In this document: positions 35,401 to 47,655 of the stretch, one piece after another
Layout of the letters: every line of letters starts with the position of its first letter
Position numbering within the stretch: the stretch's first letter is position 1
From: Ursus arctos
Taxonomy: Eukaryota; Chordata; Mammalia; Carnivora; Ursidae
Length of the DNA stretch: 64,000 nt
Assembly: GCF_023065955.2 (NCBI RefSeq)
Contig: NW_026622897.1
Span: 1-64,000 of the forward strand
Direction: 5' to 3'
Program-made: the position numbers and the translations under genes
The notes under the pieces: model-generated
The model's input: the letters and a program-made list of their open reading frames with translations, nothing else
Databases searched by the model: none
What the model was told of the DNA's origin: nothing

Positions 35401-36075
35401 TGTTCCCGGCTCTGACGTTCTCTGTCCAAGTTACTTAGCTTCTAAAGCTCCAGTTCTTACGGAAGGAGCCGAGATGCCCTTCAACAGATGAATGGATAAA
35501 GAAGATGTGGTCCATATATATAATGGAATATTACTCAGCCATCAGAAAGGATGAATACCCACCATTTGCATCGACATGGATGGAACTGGAGGGAATTATG
35601 CTGAGTGAAATAAGTCAAGCAGAGAAAGACAATTATCATACGGTTTCACTCATATGTGGAATATCAGGTATAGAGCAGAGGACCACAGGGGAAGGGAGGG
35701 AAAACTGGGAAGAAATCAGAGAGGGAGACAAACCATAGGAGACTCTTAATCATAGGAAACAGACTGAGGGTTGCTGCAGGGAAGGTGGGGGGGGGGGGAC
35801 TGGGGGATGGGCATTAGGGAGGGCATGTGATGTGATGACACTGGGTGTTATATGCAACTAATGAATCACTGACCTCTACCTCTGAAACTAATAATACACT
35901 ATATGTTAATTAATTGGATTTAAATTTAAAAAAATAATCAAGGCTCCAATTTTCTCATTTTTAAAATGAGGGTATTAACAGTGTTTTCCTCAAACAGTTG
36001 TTATCAGCATCGTGTTAGCTTAAGTTCAGTACTTCATGAAAAGCACCTGTCATGTGCCTGGCACACAGTAGAGGC
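35401..36075 (+). mobile_element. MIR SINE split by an L1 insertion
   Basis: A MIR begins at about 35401 (CTCTGxxxTTCTCTGTCCAAGTTACTTAGC) and resumes at 35939 (CTCCAATTTTCTCATTTTTAAAATGAGGGTA through GGCACACAGTAGAGGCTCAGTCAA). The gap is filled by the L1 fragment at 35461-35938. Confidence 0.75.
35461..35938 (+). mobile_element. Truncated L1 3' end, plus
   Basis: Similarity to the end of L1 ORF2 (AATGGAATATTACTCAGCCATC ... GAAATAAGTCAAGCAGAGAA) and the 3' UTR, ending in an A-rich tail. Flanks AAGCTCCAGTTCTTAC and AGGCTCCAATTTTCTC are a probable, slightly diverged target duplication. Confidence 0.92.
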
Positions 36076-36474
36076 TCAGTCAACATTTCTTACAGTTGTG
36101 TTAAGTCCCATTTCGTTATTTGGCTGCAAGCTCCTTGAGTTCAGACACTCATTTTTCATTCTTTTTAGTCCCTGGCAATGTTTTAAGCAGATAGTAGGTT
36201 CTGGTAGTTCATTGGCTATGCCTAGTAAAATCACCCTGAATCTGTGTTATTTCTCAGCTTTGGCATAAGGAGAAAAGCAGAGAGTAAAACTAGGCCTGGT
36301 CATACAAACACAGGGACTTGGTTTTGATTGGTGGTAGTAGGAGGTGTGACTGTGGCTCGGCCCTCACGGAGGACCCGCGTGGTCACAGTTAGACGTCACT
36401 GGGCTGCCCCAGCCTCCAGAAAGCACCAAATCTGAGAAGAGAAATATGGCAGAGAGAACAGGTTGGATAAATAC

Positions 36475-38275
36475 ATTTCAACAGAGGAATCACTTTATTT
36501 TTAAAGGTTAGGCTGACTGCAACATGAATACAGGATTTACAGCCAACGGGCCTGAGACTGACGTAGTCATGCTTGTGACCATCTCTGACAGACAGTATGC
36601 CTTTAATTAAGCTCTTGTTGCAATTTTCAAAACCTTTCTTAACATACAGTTGGTTTCTCTTTTCACGTTCCGATTGAAAGGAAATCAGAAGCGGGGCCGA
36701 CTCAGCTGCCCTTGGAGGAGAACGTGCCGCCTGGAGGACCTACCAACACTCTGAGTCCCACGCAGCTCCCAACGGCGGTGTTTTACGGGGAGAGCTGTAG
36801 TCGTGCCTATTGCACTTCCCAAAACCTTTATCTTGTCAGGTCAACCCGACTTTAAGACACTGGGGAGCGTGAGGATCTCTTCTCGATTCCCTGGAGTCGA
36901 GCCCCTTTGCGGCCCGAGCGCCCCTTGGCACGGAGGCCAGCCTCTGGCTCGCACAACACACAAGCGTTGTGGACACTGGATTATTTTAATGTGCTCATGG
37001 CGCCTTTGGTACGAGGCTCGTTTTTACAACTTCTGATTCAAATATTGTCACAAAACGTTTGAATGCACACCTTTTCTGTATTAGTACTAAACAACTTCTC
37101 AATAAATAATACCCACAAATACAAATCACTGGATGTAAAATTTCAGATGCATTTCCTGATCTGGTTACATAAAGCTTCTTTGATTTAAAGTAAGCCAACG
37201 TTGGGGCTAACTAGATTTTTGTGACCGTTTTATCTCTAGAATGAAGTTAAAAATTTGCATTTGAAGCCTCCCTTCGTTGAATTTAAAGCAACACGGGCAG
37301 TTAATGGCCAGAGTCATTCAAATGTTGGCAGTTTGTCGAGTCGCACAGATGAACATTCATTTCTCTCTGTGTCGTTTTAGATCCTGCCTCAAACCACCAG
37401 TAAGAACAACGCCTTTCCCTTTATACTCAATGCCAAATGTGGGAATTCCCCTGTAAATGCCCTCAGAAATGGCGCAAAACTACACTATCATTGGACGGAA
37501 TCACCGCCATCATTTGTGACTTTGATACTTCTCCAATAAAGGGTTCTTATCTGGTCAATAATCTTTCAGGCACAGTAAAAAACCGTAACATAAAGAGGGG
37601 CTGAGAGTCTGTATTGGCTGCAGAAGACAACAGGACAAGCATTTCATACACATGTGTGTGAGCACGCACACACACACTCGCTAAACCATGTTTTCAGGAC
37701 TCAGTAAAGGAAGCACTTTTTCACTGTTAAGTGTAACATTTTCAGCGAGATGAATCAGGAAGTTCAGGAAAGATTTAATGGCCTTTTGCACAGATATTCC
37801 CAATCATAGTCTGTGGGGGCCGAGCACAGATGATTCAACAGCTTTCTCCAAATAGCCATAGATCATCTTTCCCTAGGTTTCAGGGCTGGAAGTCACCATC
37901 ACGGGAGCCATAAAGCAGGCAAGACGTTACCTGAAGTCACCTTTAAGGGAAATGCTGCACAGGGGATGTCCCCAGGCAGACAGGACACAGAATCACATCA
38001 TCGCAATAGTTATACCCAAGAAAGCAGTTAATAAAAACAAGCATCAAACATCCGGGCACAATTTCCATCATAATCTGCAAACTTTAGCCTGAACAAAGAA
38101 ATTCAATCACCAAAAATATTAAATATCAGGGTTTCCGAGGATGGGATGACTCAAGTTATCTTTGGGCTATTTTCTTGTTTAAAAGGTGGTCACGCTGGCA
38201 CTTAAAAAAATAAATTGGAAAATAATATGGCTTCAAGTGGACAAATAAATACGATTTTTAAAGGAAGTCTTTGCA
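36475..38275 (-). other. TRPC6: TRPC6 3' untranslated region
   Basis: About 1.8 kb between the TRPC6 stop codon and the first good minus-strand polyadenylation signal. The region lacks recognisable young repeats, which is usual for a conserved 3' UTR. The end is set by the AATAAA at 36494-36499 and is approximate; an earlier or later cleavage site is possible. Confidence 0.55.
36494..36499 (-). terminator. TRPC6: Polyadenylation signal AATAAA, likely TRPC6
   Basis: TTTATT on the plus strand, i.e. AATAAA on the TRPC6 strand, about 1.78 kb after the stop codon, the distance expected for this gene. Confidence 0.5.
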
Positions 38276-38427
38276 TTATCTATTGCTTTCCTCTTGATTT
38301 GGTTCCATTGATAATTTCTCTTCAAGTTTTCTAATTAGTTCTGCTAGGTCTTCCGAATTCTGAGTTTTTTCTTCAAGGAGTTCATAACGGAGGCTTGAGA
38401 TGTCCTGTTTAATTTCCTTCAGTTCCC
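38276..38427 (-). CDS. TRPC6: TRPC6 exon 13 (C-terminal coiled coil and stop)
   Basis: This is the last coding exon of the diacylglycerol-gated, non-selective cation channel TRPC6, a Ca2+-permeable plasma-membrane channel of podocytes, smooth muscle and platelets. It is 152 nt. The CAAAG acceptor is followed by two bases completing a Gly codon, 49 codons ([20 protein letters not shown] onward, ending EPNQEESNR) and TAA at 38276-38278. The heptad pattern forms the C-terminal coiled coil that assembles the tetramer. Human positions Q889, R895 and E897, mutated in familial focal segmental glomerulosclerosis, have the normal residues here. Confidence 0.97.
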
Positions 38428-38536
38428 CTTTGAAAAACAAGAATGATAGGGAGTCAACTGTAAATTCAGATGCAGAGAAACTAGGGGTCCTGGACCAGAA
38501 TGAAATCAGTCCTAATTCCACACATATCTGTTGTTT

Positions 38537-38963
38537 TGATGAGGGAGCAGCAGGCTGGCTGAGGACAAAGCATAAGCGGACACCCCGCAACCACCCCACC
38601 CCCACTCCTGGGTGGGACCTGTGATGTTCCTCCAGGACATTCCCAACTATCTTCATGTTAATGCCTTGCTAGAGGGGAAAAACCACCTTAATTTGACAAT
38701 AGCAAGGCCTCCAGTATCCTGAGTCTTCTTCGACATACATAGTATTTTCTCAACCTCCCTTCTTCCTTACCTTCCCCCAACCCCACAGTATATAATCAGC
38801 CACCCCTCACAACCCGGGGCAGCAGCTCTTTCTGCCCACAGGTCCTGTCCCTGTGCTTTAATAAACCACCATTTTGCACCAAAGACGTCTCAAGAATTCT
38901 TTCTTGGTCGTCAACTCCGGACTCCACCCCACTGAATCTCACCGATATTCCAAAACCACATCA
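38537..38963 (+). mobile_element. ERV solo LTR in TRPC6 intron 12 (family 1), antisense
   Basis: This is the reference copy of the family. It has TGATGAGGG at the start, TATATAATCAG (~38790), AATAAA (~38860), AAGACGTCTCAAGAATTC and a CA end (ACCACATCA). It lies opposite to TRPC6 transcription. No target duplication could be confirmed. Confidence 0.8.
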
Positions 38964-39236
38964 GTCTGAATCCTTTCAAAGGAAAAAACTTTCTAGCAGG
39001 GCAGGTTTCTATTTTCTCAGCTAAGCTTCTGGTGAATGAAAAGATTATAGAGAAAGAATTGTAACAAATGTCCTAAAGTAAAAAGGAGGCATTGGTGGCA
39101 AATGTTTGCAGGAGTTGGGGGCAACAGCCTTCTGCTCTTCCCAACCCCTTCCTCCATCTTCCCAGCCGCCCCCAGAAGCAAGAGTTACTTATGTAGCAAA
39201 TGCCATCTGCCCCAACTGTGGACAATGAGCCCATTA

Positions 39237-39467
<231 letters not shown>

Positions 39468-39974
39468 CTAGACCAAGAAAGGAGAAATCCATCTCAATTT
39501 TATGTTTATGACAAATCTCTCCTTTGGAGTAAGTGTCTGAGTCTTTTCTTCCTAAGGACGTTAGAAGTGAGGCTAACAAAGATTTGGATGATTTATCGGC
39601 AGGGAATGTGTACTATCACCAGATTATTAAAGCAATTTTTACGTTACTAGAGCCAATGACTCAGATATTAATTCTTGAGAAAAGAATAGGTTTAGAGCAA
39701 ACATCCACTCCTTGATGTTCGTTGCTCGTACTTAATTTGCAAAGTATAAGAGAAAAAAACACAGCCTTTCAGTTGGGGAGGTTAAAGGTGTGGATAGTAC
39801 TGCACGTGGAAACTGGAAATTAAGCAAATGCACACTCCTTTATGTCTTTTGACCTCCTTTACCAAGAAATGTAATCTTGCTAGTAATTCGGGAATGGCTA
39901 GTTTCAGTGTAACAATGTTTCTCCGGTGAGAACGTTACCTTTACTCCACACTCTTCAGAGTAACAGGCTCTCAA

Positions 39975-40136
39975 ATAAATATATATATTTATTTGAGAGA
40001 GAGGTACACAGAGGGAGAGGGAGAAGCAGACTCCCCGCAGAGCAGGGAGCCAGATGTGGGGCTTGATCCCAGGACCCTGAGATCATGACCTGAGCCAAAG
40101 GCAGATGCTTAATCGACTGAGCCACCCAGGAGCTCC
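39975..40136 (-). mobile_element. CanSINE in TRPC6 intron 11, minus
   Basis: AT-rich tail first, reversed head (GAGCCACCCAGGAGCTCC) last, with the B-box-like GGCTTGATCCCAGGACCC between. Confidence 0.92.
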
Positions 40137-40681
40137 ATTAGTATTACTTATAACAGTAGGAAAAAAATCCTTCAAAGTCCAACAATAGGAAATTATTTTA
40201 ATAAATTATCATATATTTGCACAAAAGAATACTATACACCCATTAAAATTAACAAGAATGTATGTTTTGTGAGGTGAAAAACTATTGTTATTTAAGTATT
40301 AACTCATTTATATAATATTGAAGTATATGTAAAATTATAGACATATAATCACCTGGCAGAAGATGACCAAAAGTAGTCCTTAAATCTCAGTGGTGGGATC
40401 TGAGGTACATTTTACTCTCTTCTGTATGTTTTCTGTGAGAGTAGACTTTAAAATGAACATGTAGATTCTAAGCTCTGGGATGCCAAAACGTCATCTATTT
40501 TATTTACTTACATATCTCCAGTACTTAGAAAGTACAGGCATATATGTGTTGTATTCATGCATTATTTTGATATTGAGAAAAACAACATAATAGGTCATTT
40601 TCATTTAACGAATCACATAGTTTGGGATTTTAAATATTACAAATAACTAGCCTTAGTTCTTTGAAAAAATATCATGCTTAC

Positions 40682-40765
40682 CTGATACTGTCTTGGAGGA
40701 TTATTGAAACTGTTTAACTGGAAATCTTCTGAGCTCCTTACACTTGATTGCTTACTATGCCCAAG
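40682..40765 (-). CDS. TRPC6: TRPC6 exon 11
   Basis: The exon is 84 nt, 28 codons, phase 0 at both ends, flanked by TTACAG and GTAAGC. It encodes [16 protein letters not shown] then [12 protein letters not shown]. This is the Ser-rich cytoplasmic linker between the TRP helix and the C-terminal coiled coil, a region with regulatory phosphorylation in the family. Substitutions relative to human (H to Q and others) fall in this variable linker, while the NNPPRQYQ end is conserved. The in-frame length would allow skipping without frame loss. Confidence 0.96.
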
Positions 40766-42658
40766 CTGTAATTTGAAAAGAATTAGAAATTCTTCTTTTT
40801 CTTTTAAATAATGTGATGGTATTTATTAGTTACATATAGGAATTTGTTCGTTACATATGTACATTTTAATTTAATTTGCTTGACAGTCTGTCTTCCAAGA
40901 TAAATCACAGGTGCCTGAGGTGAGCTCAGCCCCTGGATGGCTAATGATGTCTGAGGAGCCTCATGGACCTCACAAGAGCTGCCCTGGGAGTCACGCTTTA
41001 CCCTTCCCCCTGTTCGTCTCGGACAGAGGAAGAGGCAAACACGCTGGGAAAGTAATGCTGGCTATCTCAGGAGTCCGTGGATAAGGGAGCCTCAGGCCCA
41101 CATAAATGACCACAATGTCCACACCTCCAGCAGGGTGTGATGGGGTCCCGGACTAACACCAGGGTGCCAAGAAACAACTAATTACCGTATTTGAATTTTA
41201 GGGTCTGCATAGTATCACATTTGGGCAGTACTTTTCAAAAAGTCTATTTGGTTAACAGGCAAGTAAGACAGATCTAAAGCTACGGTAGTAAAGGTTATAA
41301 GGGACCCTATTACTAATCGCTAAGAGAGCGATTAAAGACACTCTGTATGGCATTTTCTAAAAAGAAAAACTGGTTTTAAAACGAAATAAGTAGGAGAACC
41401 TGAGCAAAACACAGTAGCTCCAATTTTTTTGTTTGTTGGTTGGCTGGTTTTCGGGTGTACAACTGTTTTCTAGGGGACAGGAAACTCCAAGACAATCTTC
41501 AAAGACAGCCATGGTTTATATTTCCCAATAACATCTAAGTAGCTCTAAGTAGAGCTCGTTGAGAATTAAATCCTTAACTTCAATGCTTTGATGCTTTAAA
41601 TGGCCACGTGCTGAATGAGAACAGCTGGGCACACATGCGTGCCTTGAACAAGGGCCCACGGCCCGTGTGTCTACAGGCAGGCACTGTGCTGTAGAGTCCG
41701 GATATCCAGTGAAGAGCAAAACGATTAGGATCCGGCCGTGTTATAAGGTAAGGCTGCTCAGGCCCATAAAATGCATATGCAAATCCCAAAATAGTATGTA
41801 GACAGCACACCTCTCCACGTAGCTATTTTTGCTCTCCTTTCGACCTCTCTGCAAGTGTCAGCAAAATATCCATTTTCTTAGTTTATATTAACTTTAAAAA
41901 ACATGAGGACAAAATTATACCGTGGGCCAAATTTAGTAAAGAGAGTGGGTTCTCTGACAGAGCCCTTGACACAAACCTGAAGACTGAACTCAGGTTCTGC
42001 CCCAGGTGCCACGGAGCAGCAGGGGCACATGGAACTTTCTGCACTCAGTCCAACGATGAAGGGAGTGGTCCAGGGGACACCTGTGCTCCTTCAAGTTCTA
42101 CTGATCTATGAGTTCATGAAATGAACGCAAACTTCAACTATATTTTTAGTAATGTAATCTTTAATATTTAATTTATTTAAAAAATATAGCTATTCCTTTA
42201 TTTTTATGATGATACAATCTTCCTGGCTTTCACCCTGATTTACGCCGTAAGGGCATCATTACATGGGATGACTAGAAGGTCACTTTCATCCCCATCGACT
42301 ATGACAAAGCATGCAGGGTGAGGACAGGTTCCTAGAGGAAAACGGTCCAGACAGCGGGAGGCTTTGTGCATCATGCCCCTGATGTATTTACCATCTGCTC
42401 ATGAACACGCAGCTTCATGGCTGCGAATATTCTTTCTTTGCTCGGAGGCCACTAATACCTCCAACAGGTGCTCATGGAGATAGGAAAGTGAAGAGTTACA
42501 TTTCTTTGGGATTTTTTGAAGATGAATGTGTGGACCTTCATATTCGATGTGCCAATCGTCCCCAGGTAAGGCGGCTCACAACACTGCGAGCCTGTGGAGA
42601 TCGTCGTTTGGGGGGTACTTAACATTGTACTAAGGCCCTTGTTCATTTACTCTTTTCT

Positions 42659-42875
42659 TTTTCTTTTCTTTTTTTTTTAAAAGATTTTATTTTATTATTT
42701 ATTTGACAGAGATAGAGACAGCCAGCGAGAGAGGGAACACAGGCAGGGGGAGTGGGAGAGGAAGAAGCAGGCTCACAGCAGAGGAGCCTGATGTGGGGCT
42801 CGATCCCACAACGCCAGGATCACGCCCTGAGCCGAAAGCAGACGCTTAACCGCTGTGCCACCCAGGCGCCCCTCG
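42659..42875 (-). mobile_element. CanSINE in TRPC6 intron 10, minus
   Basis: Full-length with target duplication TTTACTCTTTTCT (42646-42658 and 42876-42888). Confidence 0.96.
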
Positions 42876-42914
42876 TTTACTCTTTTCTAATTTAAGGGCT
42901 TAAATTTTTAAATG

Positions 42915-43240
42915 TTTGCTGTTCCCAGTTCCTGAAACACCCTTTGCCTGGCCGGCTGATTTGCTCTGCCTCACCCTTTGGGTTTTCGCTTCAAACCTAA
43001 GCTCCTCAGACAGCCTTTTCCTGCCCACCCCATGAAAAGGAGACCTTGAGCAAGCGAGGCCTTCTGTAACCCTTACAATGTTTCACAATGACAACTACTT
43101 TTCCACCGGCTTGTCTACATGCTCCTAGGCTCGAACAGGAGGGGGGACTTTGTTTACCTCATCCCAGTGTCCCCAGAGCCTGTGCCGCCCGACACAGGGC
43201 AGGTGCTCAAAACGCAACGGTTGCTGGATGAAGGAAGGAG
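42915..43240 (+). mobile_element. L2 LINE 3' end in TRPC6 intron 10
   Basis: Ancient L2 phrases in order: CACCCTTTGCCTGGCC, CCTCAGACAGCCTTTTCCTG, and GGGGACTTTGTTTACCTCATCCC followed by GACACAGGGCAGGTGCTCAA. Confidence 0.65.
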
Positions 43241-44359
43241 TGCCCAGAAGCACTTCTCTGGGTCCCTGAAGGTTCCCTCGCTTTCTAGACCCCTTGCTCT
43301 ACAAGACACGCACGATCTGGGTTCATCAAGCAGGTGACAGCTCGGCTACATGGTAAAGACACGTCTGAAACAGGAAGAACGAGTTTAGGGCACGAGGCAG
43401 ATGCCCTGCCCTGGACGGCTTGGAAGAGGTGAAGTTCCGTTCACCTGAGAACGCGAATGGTCGCGGATGTTCCGGAGCGTAGGGGGTGAGCGTCCGTAAC
43501 TACAGCTACCGCGTGTTCATACAGTCACGGCACAACATACAGCGCCCCTCCCACCAGGGCATGCACTCCACGGGCAGAGCCCGGACTTTCTCAACTCCAA
43601 CATTTCTGACCCTCTGGGCTGGCAGTTCCTTATTGTGGGGGCTTCCTGTGCCGTGTACAATGTCTAACAGCAGCCCTGGCCTCTACCCACTAGGTGCCTG
43701 TAACAGCTCCCCTCTCTGGGTGCGACAGTCACAGTGTCCCCAGGGATTACGAAGGCACCCTGAGGCGCTGGTAGTGGGGCGATCGAGACCACCCCTGGCT
43801 GGGAACCGCGGACACTGTTCAATTGTCTATGATTAAACACTTACAAATTCACTTGGATCCTTTTTATGTGACTAGCTCTTCTCTAAACCTGAAATATGAA
43901 ACTGGATGCAAATATAACAACAAACTCTAATCAGTTTCTAATACATAGTAGGTATTTAATAGATACATGTCAAACAAGTCTAGGAAAGAAATGGTAAAAT
44001 CAGGAGAAACTCCCTCAGCAGCATTGCCCCCTGGTGGCAGGACGCAGTAATGCAGACTGGCCGTCAGCAGCTGAAGTGGGGCTTCAGGAGGCGGCAGGAA
44101 TGGCTTTCACCCTCAGGGATCCTGACGGGAGGATGCACCAAGAGTGGGGAGGAGGAGCTCGCAGACGCACTCCCCTTGTGAAGGAGCTGCCTATCGTCTG
44201 CATTGATACCACATTTCCTGCCTTCTTCATGCTTCCTCTGCGCATTTCCCAGTAATTAGCTTGATGTTAGCATTTAGCCGAAGGCTGGGAGCGAGCCAAG
44301 GAGCTCAGACTGTGCAGACACAGACAGGAGACACCCACGTGGCTGGGGCTTCTCAAGCC

Positions 44360-44560
44360 CCTGCTCTCCAATTGCGTAGATCTGAATTCGAATTCTGACT
44401 GCCATTTGTCTGAACTGAAACTCTGGGCCAGTTACTTCAGCTCTATATCCTCAGGGACTATTCCCTCCCTCCCAGAGGAAATTAAAGAGATAAGGTGTGT
44501 AGAATTCATAGCTTGGTATACAGTCGGCGCCCTACAAGTGTAACAGCCATCCCTGTTGTA
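44360..44560 (+). mobile_element. MIR SINE in TRPC6 intron 10
   Basis: The MIR core is seen as TCTGAATTCGAATTCTGACTG, then CTGGGCCAGTTACTTCAGC and GGTATACAGTCGGCGCCC. Old and diverged. Confidence 0.65.
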
Positions 44561-45218
44561 CAGAAGGATAAATACCTCACGTCCACTGTGAGGACTCAGG
44601 CCTGTTCCATGTTGCATTTCAATCCAGTCGATGTTTTCCAGAGATACTCTGCTGAATATTGATGTTTACGGACGCGTCCATGACAGTCATTCAGGGACTG
44701 AAATGTTCTGTGCTTCCCACCCCAGATGAGCGTTAGGACATGCTAGGGCCTTATGAGAATACGCGCTTCCAAGCCCCACTGCCAGAGACCCGGAGAAGAG
44801 GACTGGGAACTTGCACGAAATCACGTGGAGAGGCCGCCTGGGTGACGGAGACGAACCAGAACCACCATGCTACATAATTATTTCATCAGAAGATTGACAC
44901 GACGGCTGCTGACCTAATCAAAAGCTAAAGGACACAGTTCCTAGATATATAAGTAATAAACATAATCCCCACACCTCACTCAACCCAGTGCCGAGCGGAC
45001 AGAAAATGCCGCCCTAACGTCTGTGCTCCGCGTCGGTCTACTGTGTTGGGCACGCGAGCAGCCCTCAAACCAAGTTGGGCGGGCTCTTTCCCGGAGTTTG
45101 GAGAGAGCCGTTATTCGAGAAGTAATTTGCACTCTGAGTTTACACAGGCATGCAGGATGGCAGAGAACCGACTTTACGCTTCCCTTTCAGACTGTATCTG
45201 GAAAGCTAACGCTAGCAC

Positions 45219-45236
45219 TCCCCCCCCCCCCCCCCA
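45219..45236. repeat. Poly-C tract
   Basis: Long uninterrupted C run in intron 10. Confidence 0.9.
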
Positions 45237-46235
45237 GCTCAGTGACCTTCAGAGCTGCGGGGCAACAGCACTTTCATGTGGCTCAGATCACGGATTCCGC
45301 GGAGCGTCTGCAGAGCTGCGAAGACACTGCTGGTGCAGCCCGGCCTCTTTGATCCTCAAGGGGTCACAGAGAAGATCCAAGTGAAATGGAAACCTAACTG
45401 TTTTAGACGGAGACTTTATGGAAAAGAAAGCAAAGCCACACACATTGGGTAAGGAAGAATGAACCATGAGAGTTTGCCTTACACCTATCAGGGCCAAGCG
45501 TGTCCCAGTGGGAGTCCATCTCAGCAGCAATAGGCAAAAACGATTAGAAATACAGATGGCTGCTTTAAAAAGCATTCTCCCAGGAATCTAGTTAACTTAT
45601 CAAGCAAAGACAAGGTATGTGCCCCAATTTTGGTTCATCACAAGCTTACACTGCCAGGAAAGTAAAGTAGATAGCTGTGTTACTTTCGTCCTCTAGGAAT
45701 GGGACCAACTGCCAAGACCAAGTTAGAAGTATGAGATGTCTCCAGAATCGAGCTTCTGAGAGACAATGGGGCGTAGGAACAGGGGAGGCAGGAAAAGCTT
45801 CCAGAACCCAAGGCGTGGCTCTCCGTCAAAGAGCAGAGAGCATGAAGACTAAGAGAGTCGGCCAGGTGGACAGCGAGCTGAGCACAAAGATGGCCCCAGG
45901 AAGGGTCCTGCACCTGCAAGTCATGCCTGGGACCCAGCGTGTGGCTACTGCAGGAAAGCTGAGGGGCCCCAGAGGCGCTGGAGGCTGTCCGCTGATCACA
46001 TGCCTTGAAAGCAGATATGAGCGGCACATCGCCACCATGGACAACAAAAAAACACACCAAAGGGTCTCTGGGCGGTTCAGTGGACATTAGAATTGACATT
46101 TTATTGATTCACGACTAGGGTCAGATACTACAGGCTCAGTATTGCTCTTAAAGAGTTTGCTTTAATCCAGGGTTAAAATAGGTGCTATTGGAAAGTGTAA
46201 GGTGATCCAGCCCTTCTTCAAAAGATATAAAATGC

Positions 46236-46455
46236 GGGGCGCCGGGGTGGCTCAGTCGATTGGGCACCTGACTCTTGGTTTGGGCTCAGTTTCTGACCTC
46301 GGGGACCTGGGATTGAGCCCCGTGTTGGGCTCCATGCTCAACACGGGACCTGCCTGGATTCTCTCTCCCTCTCTCTCCGCTCACCCCCCCCACATGCGTG
46401 TGTCTCTCTCTCGCTCTCTCCCTCTCTCTAAAATAAATAAACTTTTTCACGAAAG
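46236..46455 (+). mobile_element. CanSINE in TRPC6 intron 10, plus
   Basis: The head GGGGCGCCGGGGTGGCTC, a CT-rich middle and a tail AAATAAATAAAC are all present. Target duplication GATATAAAATGC at 46224-46235 and 46456-46467. Confidence 0.95.
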
Positions 46456-46559
46456 GATATAAAATGCATTTATCAGATGATTAAAATAAATTTTAATTTT
46501 CTACATTTTTGGAGAAAGTACAAAGAAAAGAGAGTTATTTGATTTCAGAGATCGCGCAG

Positions 46560-47300
46560 TTGCTATCATAACGGAGAACAGGCATTTCGACTGCCCTGCA
46601 TTTGCGCAGTGCTCAGTTCTCACGCCTGCCCCGCGCGCTCGGCACAGGTACGTCTGCGGTGCGCAGAGCCTCACCGAGTCCCTGGCGGTCCAGCAGGCCG
46701 GCTCCGCAGCTTGGCCCTCCCTAGCTGACAGGTGCGGATCGGGGACGGACAGCAAGCATGCTGCGGGGCCCGGAGGGGGTGAGACCCCAGTCTCCCGATC
46801 ACTGACATCGACACTCCACCAGTACTTCCTCGCAGTCCGGTTTTGTTGCGGAAGGCGACGGACTTGGCTTGAAAACAAAGCAAAGCGGCCTCTCACGCGT
46901 CTGCGCCCCGCGGGTGGCCGGCGGCCCACTTCGAGCCCAGCACCGTCAGCGGCGGCTTGGCCCTGAGAAGCGGCTGCGCTGGGGGGCGTGAGGCCGTCTC
47001 CTGCATGGACCACAACGAACCCCGGGAGACTCGCGGAGCCTCCCTCGGCGAGTCCTACCGGACGCCCTGCCCTTCTCTGGTGACCTCACGGATCATGCCC
47101 CTTGGCGACAAGCGTGGGCTGCGCCCCTACCGTGCGCATGCGCCGAGCCCGAAGCACACGCCCCCGCAGCTGGGAATGCGGCCGCTGCACGTGCGGAGCT
47201 AATGCACCGGCAGGGCTCGGGCTACTCGCGACCGCTGCAGGTGCGTCCTGGACACCGGCCCTGCCGCGGGGACCCGCATCCTACCCCCTCGGTCCCTAAT
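46560..47300. promoter_or_regulatory. CpG island inside TRPC6 intron 10
   Basis: About 740 bp of GC-rich DNA with dense CpG (GCCCCGCGCGCTCGG, CTGCGCCCCGCGGGTGGCCGG and similar), sharply bounded by AT-rich intron. It includes an NRF1-like palindrome. This is promoter-like, but no exon of a known gene is recognisable on either strand, and the reading frames up to 170 codons show no domain. It could be an alternative TRPC6 promoter, a noncoding-RNA promoter or an enhancer-type orphan island. Confidence 0.65.
47132..47143. promoter_or_regulatory. NRF1-like motif
   Basis: GTGCGCATGCGC, a near-perfect NRF1 palindrome within the CpG island. Confidence 0.5.
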
Positions 47301-47580
47301 GGGTTCCTCCACCCTTTCACTTCTTCCTTCCTTGCATCACGACTCCTGTATTTCATTACCCGTAAGTACCCAGAAATAGACGTCTGAGATCTGTCGTAAA
47401 TATATACGCTGAGTATTTCCACCTCTCAATAACAGATTCTTTGAGGCTTTATTAAAATAGTTTACTTCTTTCATGAGTCTATTACCTGTTTCTTGAAATT
47501 GCATCTGAACGTTTGTCCTTTTCTCTGAAAACGTAAGTCTGGTCATATGCACGACTCTGTATTTTCAAATGTGATCTTAC

Positions 47581-47655
47581 CTGTTTTTTGTCAAGTGGTA
47601 ATTTTGAAAGGTCTTCATGACTTCCCAAAATTCCAAATTTCTTTTCTTCATTTCT
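47581..47655 (-). CDS. TRPC6: TRPC6 exon 10
   Basis: The exon is 75 nt, 25 codons, phase 0 at both ends. It encodes [18 protein letters not shown] then LPLDKKQ. The donor is CAG|GTAAGA. The acceptor is TTTTAAAAG|AGA, with a second AG two bases further on; only the first keeps frame with exon 9. The exon belongs to the cytoplasmic linker after the TRP helix. Its first residue (Arg rather than the human Ile, as I recall that sequence) marks a position that varies among mammals. In-frame length means exon skipping would leave the frame intact. Confidence 0.95.

Noticed and set aside
46501..47013. 170-codon minus-strand reading frame in the CpG island as a novel gene
   Set aside because: CpG-rich DNA has few stop codons by composition; no domain, no convincing splice structure and no recognised similarity.
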